Part shown: piece by piece, positions 8,515 through 17,457 of the stretch
Numbering within the stretch: the stretch's first letter is position 1
Layout of the letters: every line of letters begins with the position of its first letter
Assembly: GCF_013004375.1 (NCBI RefSeq)
Contig: NZ_JABERI010000021.1
Span: forward strand, 1-61,201
Direction of reading: 5' to 3'
Source: Acinetobacter terrae
GTDB lineage: Bacteria; Pseudomonadota; Gammaproteobacteria; Pseudomonadales; Moraxellaceae
Length of the DNA: 61,201 bases
Program-made: the position numbers and the translations under genes
Notes under the pieces: generated by a model
Databases searched by the model: none
Told to the model about the DNA's origin: nothing
The model's input: only the letters and a program-made list of their open reading frames with translations

Positions 8515-9525
8515 GTGGATCAACTGACTATTAGCCCTGAACATTTACAGGAAGCCGCTGAAAACCTAAGCACAATTCGTGATTTTATCCGTTTTGGTGT
8601 TTCAGCTCTACGTCAATACGATGCACACTTAGGTCAAGGTACAGAAGACTTTTTTGCAGAAAGCTCGGCTTTAGTATTGCAAACATTGGCATTGGACTGG
8701 AGCGCAAATCCAGAAATTCTAGATGCGAAATTACTGCCAAGTGAAAAAGCTGAATTTATCAGTTTGCTTGAACGTCGTATCAATGAAAAAGTGCCAACTT
8801 CATATTTATTGAATCTTGCATATTTCTGTGACAAACCTTATTACGTTGACGAACGTGTACTTATTCCACGTTCACCAATTGCAGAATTGATTCAAAACCG
8901 TTTCGCGCCATATTGCTTAGATGAAAATCATCAGCCACGTGAAGGTGTCAACAACTTACCGGAAAATCCAAATCCTATAATGCCACGTCGTATTTTAGAT
9001 ATGTGTACTGGTTCAGGTTGTATTGCCATTGCACTCGCTTATGCATTCCCAGAAGCAGAAGTGGATGCGACAGATTTATCGAAAGATGCGTTAGAAGTGG
9101 CTCAGATTAACTGTGAACATCATAACCAACAATTCCAAGTAGCATTGATGGAATCAGATCTATTTGCAAAAATTCCTGCTGAAAATCAATATGATTTAAT
9201 CGTGTCCAATCCTCCGTATGTAGATGCTGAAGATATGGCGGATTTACCGGCTGAATTTTTGCATGAGCCAGAACTTGCACTTGCTGCAGGTCAAGACGGT
9301 TTAGACTTGGTTCGTAAAATGTTAGCGCAAGCTGCGGATTACTTAACTGAAGATGGTTTAATTATCATTGAAGTAGGAAATTCTGAATGGGCAATGAAAC
9401 AGAACTTTAATACCGTGGATTTCCATTGGTTAACTTTCCAAAAAGGTGGTTCGGGTATTTTTGCTTTAACAGCAGAACAATGCCGTAAATACCGTGATTT
9501 ATTTGTACAATCTGTTCAAGCATAA
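8515..9525 (+). CDS. prmB: 50S ribosomal protein L3 N5-glutamine methyltransferase
   Basis: S-adenosylmethionine-dependent methyltransferase that modifies a Gln of ribosomal protein L3 during 50S assembly. The SAM site ILDMCTGSGCIAIALAYA lies near residue 160 and the Gln-binding catalytic motif SNPPYVDAEDM near residue 230. The length of 336 residues and the long helical N-terminal domain (FIRFGVSALRQYDAHLGQGT) distinguish PrmB from the release-factor enzyme PrmC. It starts with GTG, preceded by GGAG. The chorismate synthase gene follows 12 bases after the stop, a prmB-aroC arrangement seen in many gammaproteobacteria, so they are probably co-transcribed. Confidence 0.95.
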   Translation: MDQLTISPEHLQEAAENLSTIRDFIRFGVSALRQYDAHLGQGTEDFFAESSALVLQTLALDWSANPEILDAKLLPSEKAEFISLLERRINEKVPTSYLLNLAYFCDKPYYVDERVLIPRSPIAELIQNRFAPYCLDENHQPREGVNNLPENPNPIMPRRILDMCTGSGCIAIALAYAFPEAEVDATDLSKDALEVAQINCEHHNQQFQVALMESDLFAKIPAENQYDLIVSNPPYVDAEDMADLPAEFLHEPELALAAGQDGLDLVRKMLAQAADYLTEDGLIIIEVGNSEWAMKQNFNTVDFHWLTFQKGGSGIFALTAEQCRKYRDLFVQSVQA

Positions 9526-9537
9526 GGAGTTGTGAAC

Positions 9538-10623
9538 ATGGCAGGTAATAGTATTGGACAACTGTTCCGTGTAACGACTTGTGGTGAATCTCATGGCGTT
9601 GGCCTGATGGCAATTGTCGATGGTGTGCCGCCTGGGATTGAACTGACTGAAGCAGATTTACAAAAAGATTTAGACCGTCGTAAGCCGGGAACCTCTAAAT
9701 TCGCAACTCAGCGTAAAGAGCCGGATGAAGTTGAAATTATTTCCGGTGTATTTGAGGGTAAAACCACAGGTACATCGATTGGTTTATTGATTCGTAATAC
9801 GGATCAAAAATCGAAAGATTATGGCAATATTGCGCAAACTTTCCGTCCGGGTCACGCCGATTATACCTATACCCAAAAGTATGGTTTCCGTGATTACCGT
9901 GGTGGCGGTCGCTCAAGCGCGCGTGAAACTGCAATGCGTGTGGCAGCCGGTGCAATTGCAAAAAAATACCTGGCTGAAAAGTTTGATATCGTGATTCGTG
10001 GTCATGTAACGCAAATTGGTACAGAAAAAGCTAATACATTGGATTGGAATGAAGTTCCAAACAATCCATTTTTCTGTGGTGATGTTGATGCCGTTCCACG
10101 CTTTGAAGCTTTAGTGACTTCACTTCGTGAGCAAGGCACAAGCTGTGGTGCGAAGCTGGAAATTCTTGCAGAGAATGTTCCAGTCGGTTGGGGCGAGCCA
10201 GTATTTGACCGATTAGATGCCGATATCGCACATGCCATGATGAGTATTAACGCGGTTAAAGGCGTTGAAATTGGTGATGGTTTTGCGGTTGCTGAACAGT
10301 TTGGTCATGAATCACGTGATGAATTGACGACAGAAGGTTTCCTTGCCAATCATGCGGGTGGGATTCTGGGGGGTATTTCCAGTGGTCAAACCATTCGTGT
10401 GGCAATCGCACTGAAACCAACTGCAAGTATTACCACACCGGGTAAAACCATTAATATCGACCGCGAAGATACGGACGTATTGACCAAAGGTCGTCATGAC
10501 CCTTGCGTAGGCGTGCGTGCGACACCAATCGCTGAAGCCATGTTTGCGATTGTGTTGATGGATCACTTCATGCGTCATCGTGCACAAAATGCGGATGTAG
10601 TTGTGCCATTTGCACCGATTTAA
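9538..10623 (+). CDS. aroC: chorismate synthase
   Basis: Final enzyme of the shikimate pathway, converting 5-enolpyruvylshikimate 3-phosphate to chorismate with reduced FMN. Family signatures visible are GESHGVGL near residue 16, the RPGHADYTY and [16 protein letters not shown] blocks near 104 and 120, and the C-terminal [17 protein letters not shown]. The 361-residue length equals E. coli AroC. The ATG at 9538 sits 8 bases after AAGGAG; a GTG at 9532 is too close to that site. The gene is followed by a strong terminator and is probably in one operon with prmB. Confidence 0.97.
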   Translation: MAGNSIGQLFRVTTCGESHGVGLMAIVDGVPPGIELTEADLQKDLDRRKPGTSKFATQRKEPDEVEIISGVFEGKTTGTSIGLLIRNTDQKSKDYGNIAQTFRPGHADYTYTQKYGFRDYRGGGRSSARETAMRVAAGAIAKKYLAEKFDIVIRGHVTQIGTEKANTLDWNEVPNNPFFCGDVDAVPRFEALVTSLREQGTSCGAKLEILAENVPVGWGEPVFDRLDADIAHAMMSINAVKGVEIGDGFAVAEQFGHESRDELTTEGFLANHAGGILGGISSGQTIRVAIALKPTASITTPGKTINIDREDTDVLTKGRHDPCVGVRATPIAEAMFAIVLMDHFMRHRAQNADVVVPFAPI

Positions 10624-10676
10624 GCCTAAGTGAATAGCAACAAAAAAGCACTACTTTGTTAGCTACAAACTTAGAT

Positions 10677-10707
10677 AAAAAAACCAGACTTAAAGTCTGG
10701 TTTTTTT
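10677..10707 (+). terminator. terminator after aroC
   Basis: An AACCAGACTT/AAGTCTGGTT stem with a very short loop, flanked by A-runs and a seven-T run. It lies 54 bases after the aroC stop. Confidence 0.9.
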
Positions 10708-10775
10708 ATGGATAGAATTTTGTTTGATGATGCTTTGTGGTAATTTTTATTAAATTCAATTTTTTTAGAAAAATA

Positions 10776-11312
10776 ATGAAGTCATTAAGATATAGAACCG
10801 CAAATTTAAATGATATCGACAACCTAATAAGTTTAATTAATCAGGCATATCGTACCAATACAGGGGTTAGCTGGACCAGTGAACAAGATATTATGGCCGG
10901 AGATCGAATCAATCATCAGCAATTATTAAAGAGTTTAGAACAAAAAAATTTCTCTTTATTTGTTGCTGAAACTTTGGGAAATAAGCAGTCTGATTTAGTC
11001 GCCTGTATAGGTTTAACCTTTCAGCAAAATAACGTTGAAATAGGAACTTTTTGTGTCAATTCACACTGGCAAAATCAGGGTATTGGAAAGCATGTTTTGG
11101 AATATGCTGAAAAAAGGGCCTTAGAAATTTTTCCAGCATTCAATCATTATGAAATGTTTGTACTCGATGCAAGAACAGAGCTGATTCAATATTATGAAAG
11201 ATGTGGTTATTCAAAAATAGCATGTATCGAGTCTTATCCGATTCATGCAAATGTAGGGCAACCTTTGATTGATTTGAAATTACAGCATATGACCAAGTCG
11301 GTAATTAAATAG
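10776..11312 (+). CDS. GNAT family N-acetyltransferase
   Basis: A 178-residue GNAT acetyltransferase of unknown substrate. The opening MKSLRYRTANLNDIDNLISL is the standard GNAT first strand and helix. The acetyl-CoA loop is SHWQNQGIGKHVLEYAE near residue 102, and ELIQYYERCGYSK near 143 is the usual C-terminal motif. An in-frame upstream start at 10737 would add a non-homologous leader, so the ATG at 10776 is preferred, although its ribosome site is weak. The gene lies alone between the aroC terminator and the glycine riboswitch region. Confidence 0.83.
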   Translation: MKSLRYRTANLNDIDNLISLINQAYRTNTGVSWTSEQDIMAGDRINHQQLLKSLEQKNFSLFVAETLGNKQSDLVACIGLTFQQNNVEIGTFCVNSHWQNQGIGKHVLEYAEKRALEIFPAFNHYEMFVLDARTELIQYYERCGYSKIACIESYPIHANVGQPLIDLKLQHMTKSVIK

Positions 11313-11579
11313 AGATAAATCAGTTAATGTGGAATTTTCAATGCTTGACCATTTTGCTTAAAAAATAAAATCCAATTAAGTGCCTGATCTTATCGTTTTA
11401 AGAGAGCCAAATCAGAGCGTTGAATTCATATAAATGTGCAATTTGAATAACTGATTTCAATTCATTTTTACCAGATTTAAATTTTTATAATTCTTTTTTA
11501 ATCTTAATTATTTGATATACAACTCTATTTTTATTTAAGTGGAATTAATTAACAAATAAATGAATTTAGTGCTCGCGAA
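11313..11579. other. AT-rich spacer upstream of the glycine-responsive locus
   Basis: No open frame of note and no terminator-grade hairpin. It is AT-rich and lies directly upstream of a sigma-54-like promoter, where binding sites for an enhancer-binding activator would be expected. I could not pick out a convincing inverted repeat for one. Confidence 0.4.
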
Positions 11580-11595
11580 TGGTACAAAAGTTGCT
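11580..11595 (+). promoter_or_regulatory. sigma-54 (RpoN) type promoter upstream of the riboswitch
   Basis: TGGTACAAAAGTTGCT matches the -24/-12 consensus (TGGCAC-N5-TTGC). The invariant GG (11581-11582) and GC (11593-11594) are separated by exactly ten bases. The predicted transcription start, about 12 bases further on, falls just ahead of the first riboswitch aptamer, which supports the site. It has not been tested. Confidence 0.6.
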
Positions 11596-11615
11596 CATAT
11601 TAATATAAGCAATTA

Positions 11616-11806
11616 TTGCAGGAGAGATGTTCTTCTGTGAACACGCCGAAGGAGCAACGACCCCGGAAACTCTCAGGCAAAAGGACTGTAATAATTTCAA
11701 AAATCTGGAGAGAAGCATATTAAATATGCTCACCGAAGGGGATGGTCAGTGTTAAGTTTTTAACGTCATGATCGAAGCTCTCAGGTATCAATGACAGATG
11801 GGGCTC
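11616..11806 (+). ncRNA. tandem glycine riboswitch (gcvT type)
   Basis: Two consecutive glycine aptamers. The first (about 11618-11690) shows GGAGAGA, CGCCGAAGGAGCAA and CTCTCAGGCAAAAGGAC; the second (about 11703-11803) shows GGAGAGA, CACCGAAGGGG and CTCTCAGGTATCAATGACAGA. The short linker is typical of cooperative tandem forms. The ribosome site of the downstream dehydrogenase begins about 25 bases after the second aptamer and there is no obvious terminator between, so control is probably at translation. Tandem forms usually switch genes on when glycine is plentiful. Confidence 0.93.
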
Positions 11807-11841
11807 AGAAGAAATGTATACACATTTCCAGGGAGTGTCGT

Positions 11842-13086
11842 ATGTGTCGTATCGTGGTGATCGGATCCGGAATTACCGGTGTTACTTCCGCCTATGAGCT
11901 GGCAAAATTGGGCTATAAAGTCACGGTCATAGATAAACATTTGTATCCTGCGATGGAAACCTCATTTGCCAATGGTGGACAAATTTCTGCCTGTAATGCA
12001 GAAGTCTGGAATCAAAAAGCCACAGTACTGAAAGGTATTAAGTGGATGTCGAATAAGAATGCACCACTGTTACTTAACCCTTCATTTGACCTGCATAAAT
12101 ATGGCTGGTTAATGGAATTCATGAGCAATATTAAAAATTATGAAGCCAATACTCGCGATACCGTAAAAATGGCGTTATTAGCCCGTGAGCATTTATTCGC
12201 TGTTGCTGAACAAGAAAATATTCAGTTTGATTTGGAAAAGCGTGGAATTCTGCATTTCTACCACAGCAAGCTTGATTATGACGTGGCAACTCGGGTTAAT
12301 ACTTTGCTTAATGAGGGTGGTTTGGAAAGAATTCCGGTTACACCGGCAGAAATTAAAAGTATAGAGCCGAGTTTGAAAGAAGAATATTATGGCGGCTTTT
12401 ATTGTCCCGGAGATGCCACAGGCGATATTCATAAATTTACCAAGGGGCTTGCCGAGGCATCTGAAAAATATGGCGTGAAATACCTGTTTGGCATGGAAGT
12501 GACTGATGTAAAACATCATGCCAAAGGTGTCACTGTGCTTTACCATGCTAGCAATGAAAATATGCGCTTAGATGCAGCGACAGTTGAATCATTGGAAGCG
12601 GATGCTGTGGTGGTTTGTGGGGGGGTAGGAAGTTATCACTTGGCAAATTTACTGGGCGATCGGGTCAATATATATCCAGTTAAAGGTTATTCCATTACTC
12701 TAGATTTAAATGATGAGGACAGTGTCAAAAATGCGCCGTGGGTCAGCCTGCTGGATGAAAGTTCTAAAATTGTGACTTCACGTTTAGGTGCAGATCGTTT
12801 ACGTGTTGCAGGAACGGCTGAATTTAATGGTTATAACCGAGATATTCGTGCAGATCGCATACAACCACTGACAGATTGGGTGAATAAACATTTTGATATT
12901 AGTACTGAAAATGCGGTGCCTTGGGCAGGTTTACGCCCAATGATGCCCAATATGATGCCAATTGTTCGACGAGGAAAACGTGAACGGGTTTTTTATAATA
13001 CCGGACATGGTCATTTAGGCTGGACATTATCTGCAGCTACAGCGGTGATGATTAGTCAGGAAGTCGCTTCACAACATCCAGTTTAA
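11842..13086 (+). CDS. dadA: D-amino-acid dehydrogenase (DadA family FAD oxidoreductase)
   Basis: A 414-residue FAD-dependent DAO/DadA-family enzyme that would deaminate D-amino acids or glycine-like substrates and pass electrons to the respiratory chain. The N-terminal dinucleotide-binding motif is VVIGSGITGVTSAYELAK, followed by SFANGGQISACNAEVW, typical of DadA. The C-terminal GLRPMMPNMMPIV and TGHGHLGWTLS complete the FAD fold. The ATG at 11842 has AGGGAG 6 bases upstream; an earlier in-frame ATG lies inside the riboswitch and is not credible. Location behind a glycine riboswitch suggests glycine or a glycine-derived substrate, but the enzyme family alone does not settle this. Confidence 0.88.
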   Translation: MCRIVVIGSGITGVTSAYELAKLGYKVTVIDKHLYPAMETSFANGGQISACNAEVWNQKATVLKGIKWMSNKNAPLLLNPSFDLHKYGWLMEFMSNIKNYEANTRDTVKMALLAREHLFAVAEQENIQFDLEKRGILHFYHSKLDYDVATRVNTLLNEGGLERIPVTPAEIKSIEPSLKEEYYGGFYCPGDATGDIHKFTKGLAEASEKYGVKYLFGMEVTDVKHHAKGVTVLYHASNENMRLDAATVESLEADAVVVCGGVGSYHLANLLGDRVNIYPVKGYSITLDLNDEDSVKNAPWVSLLDESSKIVTSRLGADRLRVAGTAEFNGYNRDIRADRIQPLTDWVNKHFDISTENAVPWAGLRPMMPNMMPIVRRGKRERVFYNTGHGHLGWTLSAATAVMISQEVASQHPV

Positions 13087-13092
13087 GTAATT

Positions 13093-13127
13093 AAAAAAGC
13101 ATGGAGTTTTAGCTTCATGCTTTTTAT
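13093..13127. terminator. bidirectional terminator between dadA and yjbR
   Basis: AAAAAGCATG pairs with CATGCTTTTT, giving a U-run on both strands. It lies between two convergent genes and slightly overlaps the end of the YjbR-family gene. Confidence 0.85.
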
Positions 13128-13495
13128 TTTATCGCCTCTAAACCTATTTTCTGGTGTTTAGGTAATTTACTGATCACCAGTTCATATGAGGCAATGACTA
13201 AATCTTTTACCAATTCCATGGTGATTTCTTGGCCTGGATAAATCGTGATCCAGTGCTTTTTATTCATGTGATATCCCGGACGAATCGATGGATAGATATC
13301 ACGCAGCATTTCAGCGTCTTGCGGGGAGCATTTCACAGTGATAATTTTTTCGCCTTGATAAATCATGGTCATCATAAAAATTTTATCTAAGACTTTATAT
13401 ACATCCACACCAAAGACAAAAGGTTGTGAGTGTTCAGCCGCCACTAAGCTTGTAGCTGTCTCAAGAGCAATTTTCTGAATCGAATGATCATCCAT
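13124..13495 (-). CDS. MmcQ/YjbR family protein
   Basis: A 123-residue protein of the MmcQ/YjbR family, which has a CyaY-like alpha/beta fold and no settled function, although a DNA-binding role has been proposed. The hallmark motifs are visible: DVYKVLDKIFMM near residue 30, KCSPQDAEMLRDIYPSIRPGYHMNKKHW near residue 55-82 and the DLVIASYELVISKLPK C-terminal helix. It is convergent with dadA and 34 bases downstream of an exported protein gene on the same strand, possibly in the same transcript. Confidence 0.82.
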   Translation of the reverse strand: MDDHSIQKIALETATSLVAAEHSQPFVFGVDVYKVLDKIFMMTMIYQGEKIITVKCSPQDAEMLRDIYPSIRPGYHMNKKHWITIYPGQEITMELVKDLVIASYELVISKLPKHQKIGLEAIK

Positions 13496-13529
13496 CAGCG
13501 CAATACTTTTTAAAAATCAAACTGAGTAA

Positions 13530-14180
13530 TTAATCATAAATCCGGTATACACCGACAAAACGCTCACAACCTTTCTGTTCTGTTTTTACCGATAAAATGG
13601 CCTTATTAAAATCGAACTGATATTTGCAATCATGTTCATTATCAGTAATCTCACTTTTCTGTTCAGGCGTTGTATAGGCCAAGAAAGGAACAGTTTGTGT
13701 TTCTAATTTATTGTTCGGATTACGGTAGGCGATGCCTTCAATTTTAATTCTATCTTTGCTGAGTTGGTGGACTTGTAAATGTACGGGTTGACTGGCAATT
13801 TGCCCATTTTCAAATTTTAAATAATGATTGGTTAAACTCTGATTCAGGGAAGTATAAAAGTTGAGATCTTCAATGCGCAGTTCAAATTGTTGCTTATAAC
13901 AGTCCAGACTTTTACATTGTTGTAAGCGCTTAAACCATAAAGTATGCGTATCTTCTAATAGGTGAACCGGTGCATCACTGACCAAAAATGCAGTGATATA
14001 ATGATTGGTTAATTTCTCTCGAGATTGGGCAAAATTTTCAGCACAAATCTGTTTCATTGACGAGGTGTTGGGGCTGGAACAGTCAATTTTTTGAGCATGA
14101 GCCAAAGTTGAGCACAAACAGCCAATACTGAATAATGTGCTTAATGTTTTAATGAGATTAATATCGGTATTCACCAGCAT
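13530..14180 (-). CDS. exported protein with LprI-like N-terminal region
   Basis: A 216-residue protein with a signal peptide ending LAHAQ near residue 30. The first half of the mature protein has a four-Cys pattern (DCSS, QICAEN, LQQCKSLDC) with the LWFKRLQQC and ELRIEDL segments of DUF1311/LprI-like proteins. The second half is a beta-rich domain without a recognised signature, ending KGCERFVGVYRIYD. It is probably periplasmic and possibly a lysozyme-inhibitor relative; the role of the C-terminal half is unknown. It is divergent from ispF. Confidence 0.7.
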   Translation of the reverse strand: MLVNTDINLIKTLSTLFSIGCLCSTLAHAQKIDCSSPNTSSMKQICAENFAQSREKLTNHYITAFLVSDAPVHLLEDTHTLWFKRLQQCKSLDCYKQQFELRIEDLNFYTSLNQSLTNHYLKFENGQIASQPVHLQVHQLSKDRIKIEGIAYRNPNNKLETQTVPFLAYTTPEQKSEITDNEHDCKYQFDFNKAILSVKTEQKGCERFVGVYRIYD

Positions 14181-14279
14181 GATCGCTTATAATTTCACTA
14201 TGTTGCGCTGATGTAACTATAGCGAAATAGAAAGCGTGAATACAACATCTCAATCATTTATTTCTTAAGGATGCTCAAA

Positions 14280-14771
14280 GTGGTCGCACAAATTCGAATT
14301 GGTCAGGGAATGGATGTACACGCCTTTGAAGAGGGTGATTTTGTTACTTTGGCAGGGATTAAAATTCCACATACTCAAGGTTTAAAAGCACATTCAGATG
14401 GTGATGTGGTACTTCATGCTTTATGTGATGCATTATTGGGTGCTTTGGCTTTAGGCGATATCGGACAGCATTTTCCAGATACCGATGCAAAATTTAAAGG
14501 TGCTGATAGCCGTGTTTTGCTTAAACATGTCTATCAACTGATTTTAGACCGCGGTTATGTTCTGAATAATGCCGATATTACTGTTGCCTGTGAACGTCCA
14601 AAACTGGCGAAACATAATCTGGAAATGCGTCAAAGTATTGCAGATGTTCTGGATGTACATGTCACACAAATTAGTGTCAAAGCCACAACCACAGAAAAAT
14701 TAGGCTTTACCGGACGTGAAGAAGGGATTTTATCGACGGCAACAGTTTTGATTTCGCATCAGGCAAAATGA
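14280..14771 (+). CDS. ispF: 2-C-methyl-D-erythritol 2,4-cyclodiphosphate synthase
   Basis: MEP-pathway enzyme that cyclises CDP-methylerythritol 2-phosphate, supplying isoprenoid precursors. The metal-binding GQGMDVHAFE, the HSDGDVVLHALCDALLGA block and the TTTEKLGFTGREEGI nucleotide-site motif are all present, and the length of 163 residues is normal. An ATG at 14271 abuts the AAGG ribosome site and is too close; the GTG at 14280 has correct spacing and gives the usual VAQIRIGQG beginning. The 3' end overlaps the convergent phosphatase-like gene by 13 bases. Confidence 0.95.
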   Translation: MVAQIRIGQGMDVHAFEEGDFVTLAGIKIPHTQGLKAHSDGDVVLHALCDALLGALALGDIGQHFPDTDAKFKGADSRVLLKHVYQLILDRGYVLNNADITVACERPKLAKHNLEMRQSIADVLDVHVTQISVKATTTEKLGFTGREEGILSTATVLISHQAK

Positions 14772-15283
14772 TCTGGATGGATCAGCGATTGCTGTAATTC
14801 TTTGGTGGCTTTGCGACCTTGCAGTTGTAGGGCTACCGCATGGATGAGACCTGTCCAAGTTTCATTCGGTTCCCAAATGCTATGCATCAGCTCTTGCGCC
14901 GTAGGCATATCCATATCCATATAGTATTGACGATATAAATACATCAAACTACTGACATGATAATTTTTGCTGCAATGCACCCAAACCATTTGTTCTTGTA
15001 CTAAATGAGCCAGCATGTCTAAGATCAGTAAACATTGATCATCAGACGGTATTTCTGGCGAAATCGGAAATTGAATATAATTTAAGCCTAAATCTAAACA
15101 AATTTTATCTTCATGAGCTAAATGCTGCTCTGCATCAGACAATCCCAGATTCACAATCGTGGTCACGCCGTATTCTTTAATCAGTTTCAACTGTTCAGCC
15201 GTGGGCTGAGCTGAGGTGAATAGGTGTTCGTGAATAAACTGGAAATTCTCGATGTGGCTTAATACATTTTCAATTTCATTCAT
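14759..15283 (-). CDS. protein-tyrosine-phosphatase-fold protein with degenerate P-loop
   Basis: A 174-residue protein of the small phosphatase/DUF442-like group. FTSAQPTAEQLKLIKEYGVTT near residue 22 and TIVNLGL are the typical start of the fold. The expected phosphate-binding loop reads MVWVHCSKNYHVSS near residue 98. The Cys is present, but the Arg expected five or six residues later (CX5R, or the NYRVS form seen in relatives) is replaced by His. Catalysis on phosphotyrosine is therefore doubtful. It overlaps ispF tail to tail, and its own function is unknown. Confidence 0.72.
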   Translation of the reverse strand: MNEIENVLSHIENFQFIHEHLFTSAQPTAEQLKLIKEYGVTTIVNLGLSDAEQHLAHEDKICLDLGLNYIQFPISPEIPSDDQCLLILDMLAHLVQEQMVWVHCSKNYHVSSLMYLYRQYYMDMDMPTAQELMHSIWEPNETWTGLIHAVALQLQGRKATKELQQSLIHPDHFA

Positions 15284-15313
15284 AAGATAAAATTTTTCCT
15301 AAGGTTAAAGTAG

Positions 15314-15342
15314 AAACGCCATCTGGTTAGATGGCGTTTTAA
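15314..15342 (-). terminator. terminator of the DAHP synthase gene
   Basis: An AAACGCCATC/GATGGCGTTT stem with a six-base loop. On the minus strand it lies just past the DAHP synthase stop and ends in a T-run. Confidence 0.85.
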
Positions 15343-15347
15343 ATCTC

Positions 15348-16460
15348 TTAGCGATTTGATAAAACGTCTTTGAGTGCTTCATGCATATCGAGCAGGGCTT
15401 TTTCAGTAGTTTCCCAATCGATACAGCCATCAGTCACTGATTTGCCATATTCAAGATCATCCAGATTTTCAGGAATATCTTGGCGACCACCTTTAAGATG
15501 GCTTTCAATCATCAGACCAACAATCGACTTGTTGCCATCAAGAATCTGTTCTGTGATGTTTTTCAATACAAGCGGTTGTAAGTACGGGTCTTTGTTTGAA
15601 TTGGCATGACTGGCATCAATCATGATCTTGTTGCTGACTTTGGCTTTCGCTAAAGCATTTTCAGCTTCTGCAACAGAACCTGCATCATAGTTCGGTTTGC
15701 CATTACCACCACGAAGTACCACGTGGGCATATTGGTTGCCACTGGTACGAATGACTGAAACCTGACCTTGATCATTTAGACCGAGGAAGCTGTGACCATG
15801 TTTAACCGATTGCATTGCGTTGGTCGCAACCGTTAAACCGCCATCTGTACCATTTTTAAAGCCTACAGGTGATGATAAGCCTGAAGACATTTCACGATGC
15901 GTCTGGCTTTCGGTCGTACGTGCGCCAATTGCTGACCATGAAATCAGATCTTGATAATATTGCGGTGAGTTAGGATCAAGTGCTTCAGTTGCACATGGTA
16001 AACCTTTTTCATTCAGTTCAACTAAAAGCTGACGACCAATACGAAGACCTTTTTCAATATTGAAAGAGTCATTCATGTCAGGGTCATTGATTAAACCTTT
16101 CCAGCCCACAGTCGTACGCGGTTTTTCAAAATAAACGCGCATTACAATATAAAGGGTATCTTTCACTTTTTCGCTTAAAACTTTTAAACGATCCGCATAT
16201 TCATGTGCAGCAACCGTGTCGTGAATTGAGCAAGGACCAATGACCACGAATAGACGTTTGTCTTTACCATCTAGGATGTTGCGAATGGTTTCACGACCTT
16301 TTAGCACGGTTTGATAGGCATGTTCAGTCAGAGGCAACTCTTTTTTTAATTCAGCAGGAGTTACCAAAGGCTGAATGCTTTGTACATTCACGTCATCGAT
16401 GTCAGATTGTGTAATAGGATTTGACTGTAGTGTATTCATTGCCGTCACTGGTTCGATCAT
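15348..16460 (-). CDS. aroG: 3-deoxy-7-phosphoheptulonate synthase, class I (AroF/G/H type)
   Basis: First enzyme of the shikimate pathway, condensing phosphoenolpyruvate and erythrose 4-phosphate to DAHP. Class I AroFGH signatures are visible: VIGPCSIHD near residue 75, VYFEKPRTTVGWKGLINDP near 110, the SSPVGFKNGTDGG block near 195 and the C-terminal GKSVTDGCIDWETTE. The length of 370 residues is slightly longer than E. coli AroG owing to the N-terminus; a second ATG at 16439 is also possible and neither has a clear ribosome site. Feedback specificity (Phe, Tyr or Trp) cannot be read with confidence. It is monocistronic, with its own terminator. Confidence 0.93.
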   Translation of the reverse strand: MIEPVTAMNTLQSNPITQSDIDDVNVQSIQPLVTPAELKKELPLTEHAYQTVLKGRETIRNILDGKDKRLFVVIGPCSIHDTVAAHEYADRLKVLSEKVKDTLYIVMRVYFEKPRTTVGWKGLINDPDMNDSFNIEKGLRIGRQLLVELNEKGLPCATEALDPNSPQYYQDLISWSAIGARTTESQTHREMSSGLSSPVGFKNGTDGGLTVATNAMQSVKHGHSFLGLNDQGQVSVIRTSGNQYAHVVLRGGNGKPNYDAGSVAEAENALAKAKVSNKIMIDASHANSNKDPYLQPLVLKNITEQILDGNKSIVGLMIESHLKGGRQDIPENLDDLEYGKSVTDGCIDWETTEKALLDMHEALKDVLSNR

Positions 16461-16566
16461 ACAAAAGTTTTATTAGTAGCCTGAATATAACACGAATGTA
16501 TGTTCACAATGTTATAAAAAAGATCAATATATAGGTCAAAAAAAAGTGATGAATCGTATAGTTAAA

Positions 16567-17457
16567 TTAAACTTTCATCGTTTTTTCAATAATGATCACT
16601 TGCGCTGTAGCCGGTTTTTCTGCAGGTTTTGCTTTGACCGGATGAAGCATGAAATTCATGCCTAATGCGAATAGGGTAATACCGAGAATCTTACGGATAA
16701 TTTTTTCTGGCAGGCGGGAACTGATCAAAGTTCCAACGATAATTGCAGGAATTGAACCGACCAATAACCATCCGAGTAAATGTAAATCTACATTACCCGA
16801 GCTCATGTGTCCAAGCCCTGCGACTAAAGTCAAAAGCACTGCATGGACGACATCGGAACCGATAATACGAATCATGGGTAAATTCGGGAACATCAGCACA
16901 AGCGCCATAATCCCAAATGCACCAGCACCGACTGAAGAAAGGGTCACAAATACGCCAAGTACAATACCCATAATGATAATATAAGCACGTTTGTCTTTCG
17001 CTTGCAGGTTAACCTTTTCTAAATCCTGCGTCATATCCAAAGGGACATCTTTACGCATCTTGTTAAAGAAACGTTCAATGTGGCCGCGGAACACGATGGA
17101 AATACCGGTCAGGGTCAACATAAAGCCCAACACCATGGTCAAAACAGCTTTATAGCTACTTGATTGACTCAGATAGTTTTCTAGAACCCAATGCGTCGCA
17201 AGCGAAGCGGGAATACTACCCACAGCAAGCCAAAGGACAATCGGCCAGACAATATTCATTTTTTTTGCGTGCACCAAAGACCCGCAGAATTTTGAAATTG
17301 CGGCATAAAGCAAGTCTGTTCCAATGGCAATATGTGGCTCGATTCTAAACAGGCTAATCAGGATGGGAGTCATTAATGAACCTCCACCTACACCTGTAAT
17401 CCCAACGCAGAAACCGACCAAAACACCTGCTAAAATAAATTCGAGTGGACCAAACAT
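16567..17457 (-). CDS. TauE/SafE family membrane transporter
   Basis: A 296-residue polytopic inner-membrane protein of the TauE/SafE (DUF81) family, proposed exporters of sulfite, sulfonates or related anions. It shows the two-fold repeat of the family: GFCVGITGVGGGSLMTPIL near residue 18 and GVFVTLSSVGAGAFGIMAL near residue 180, with about eight hydrophobic segments in total. The ATG at 17457 is preferred to an upstream in-frame TTG. It is divergent from lpxB and carries no substrate-specific marker. Confidence 0.87.
   Translation of the reverse strand: MFGPLEFILAGVLVGFCVGITGVGGGSLMTPILISLFRIEPHIAIGTDLLYAAISKFCGSLVHAKKMNIVWPIVLWLAVGSIPASLATHWVLENYLSQSSSYKAVLTMVLGFMLTLTGISIVFRGHIERFFNKMRKDVPLDMTQDLEKVNLQAKDKRAYIIIMGIVLGVFVTLSSVGAGAFGIMALVLMFPNLPMIRIIGSDVVHAVLLTLVAGLGHMSSGNVDLHLLGWLLVGSIPAIIVGTLISSRLPEKIIRKILGITLFALGMNFMLHPVKAKPAEKPATAQVIIIEKTMKV

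Noticed and set aside
16567..17457. Long plus-strand frames opposite the TauE/SafE gene
   Set aside because: They are antisense shadows of a family with clear motifs, and they lack starts with ribosome sites.
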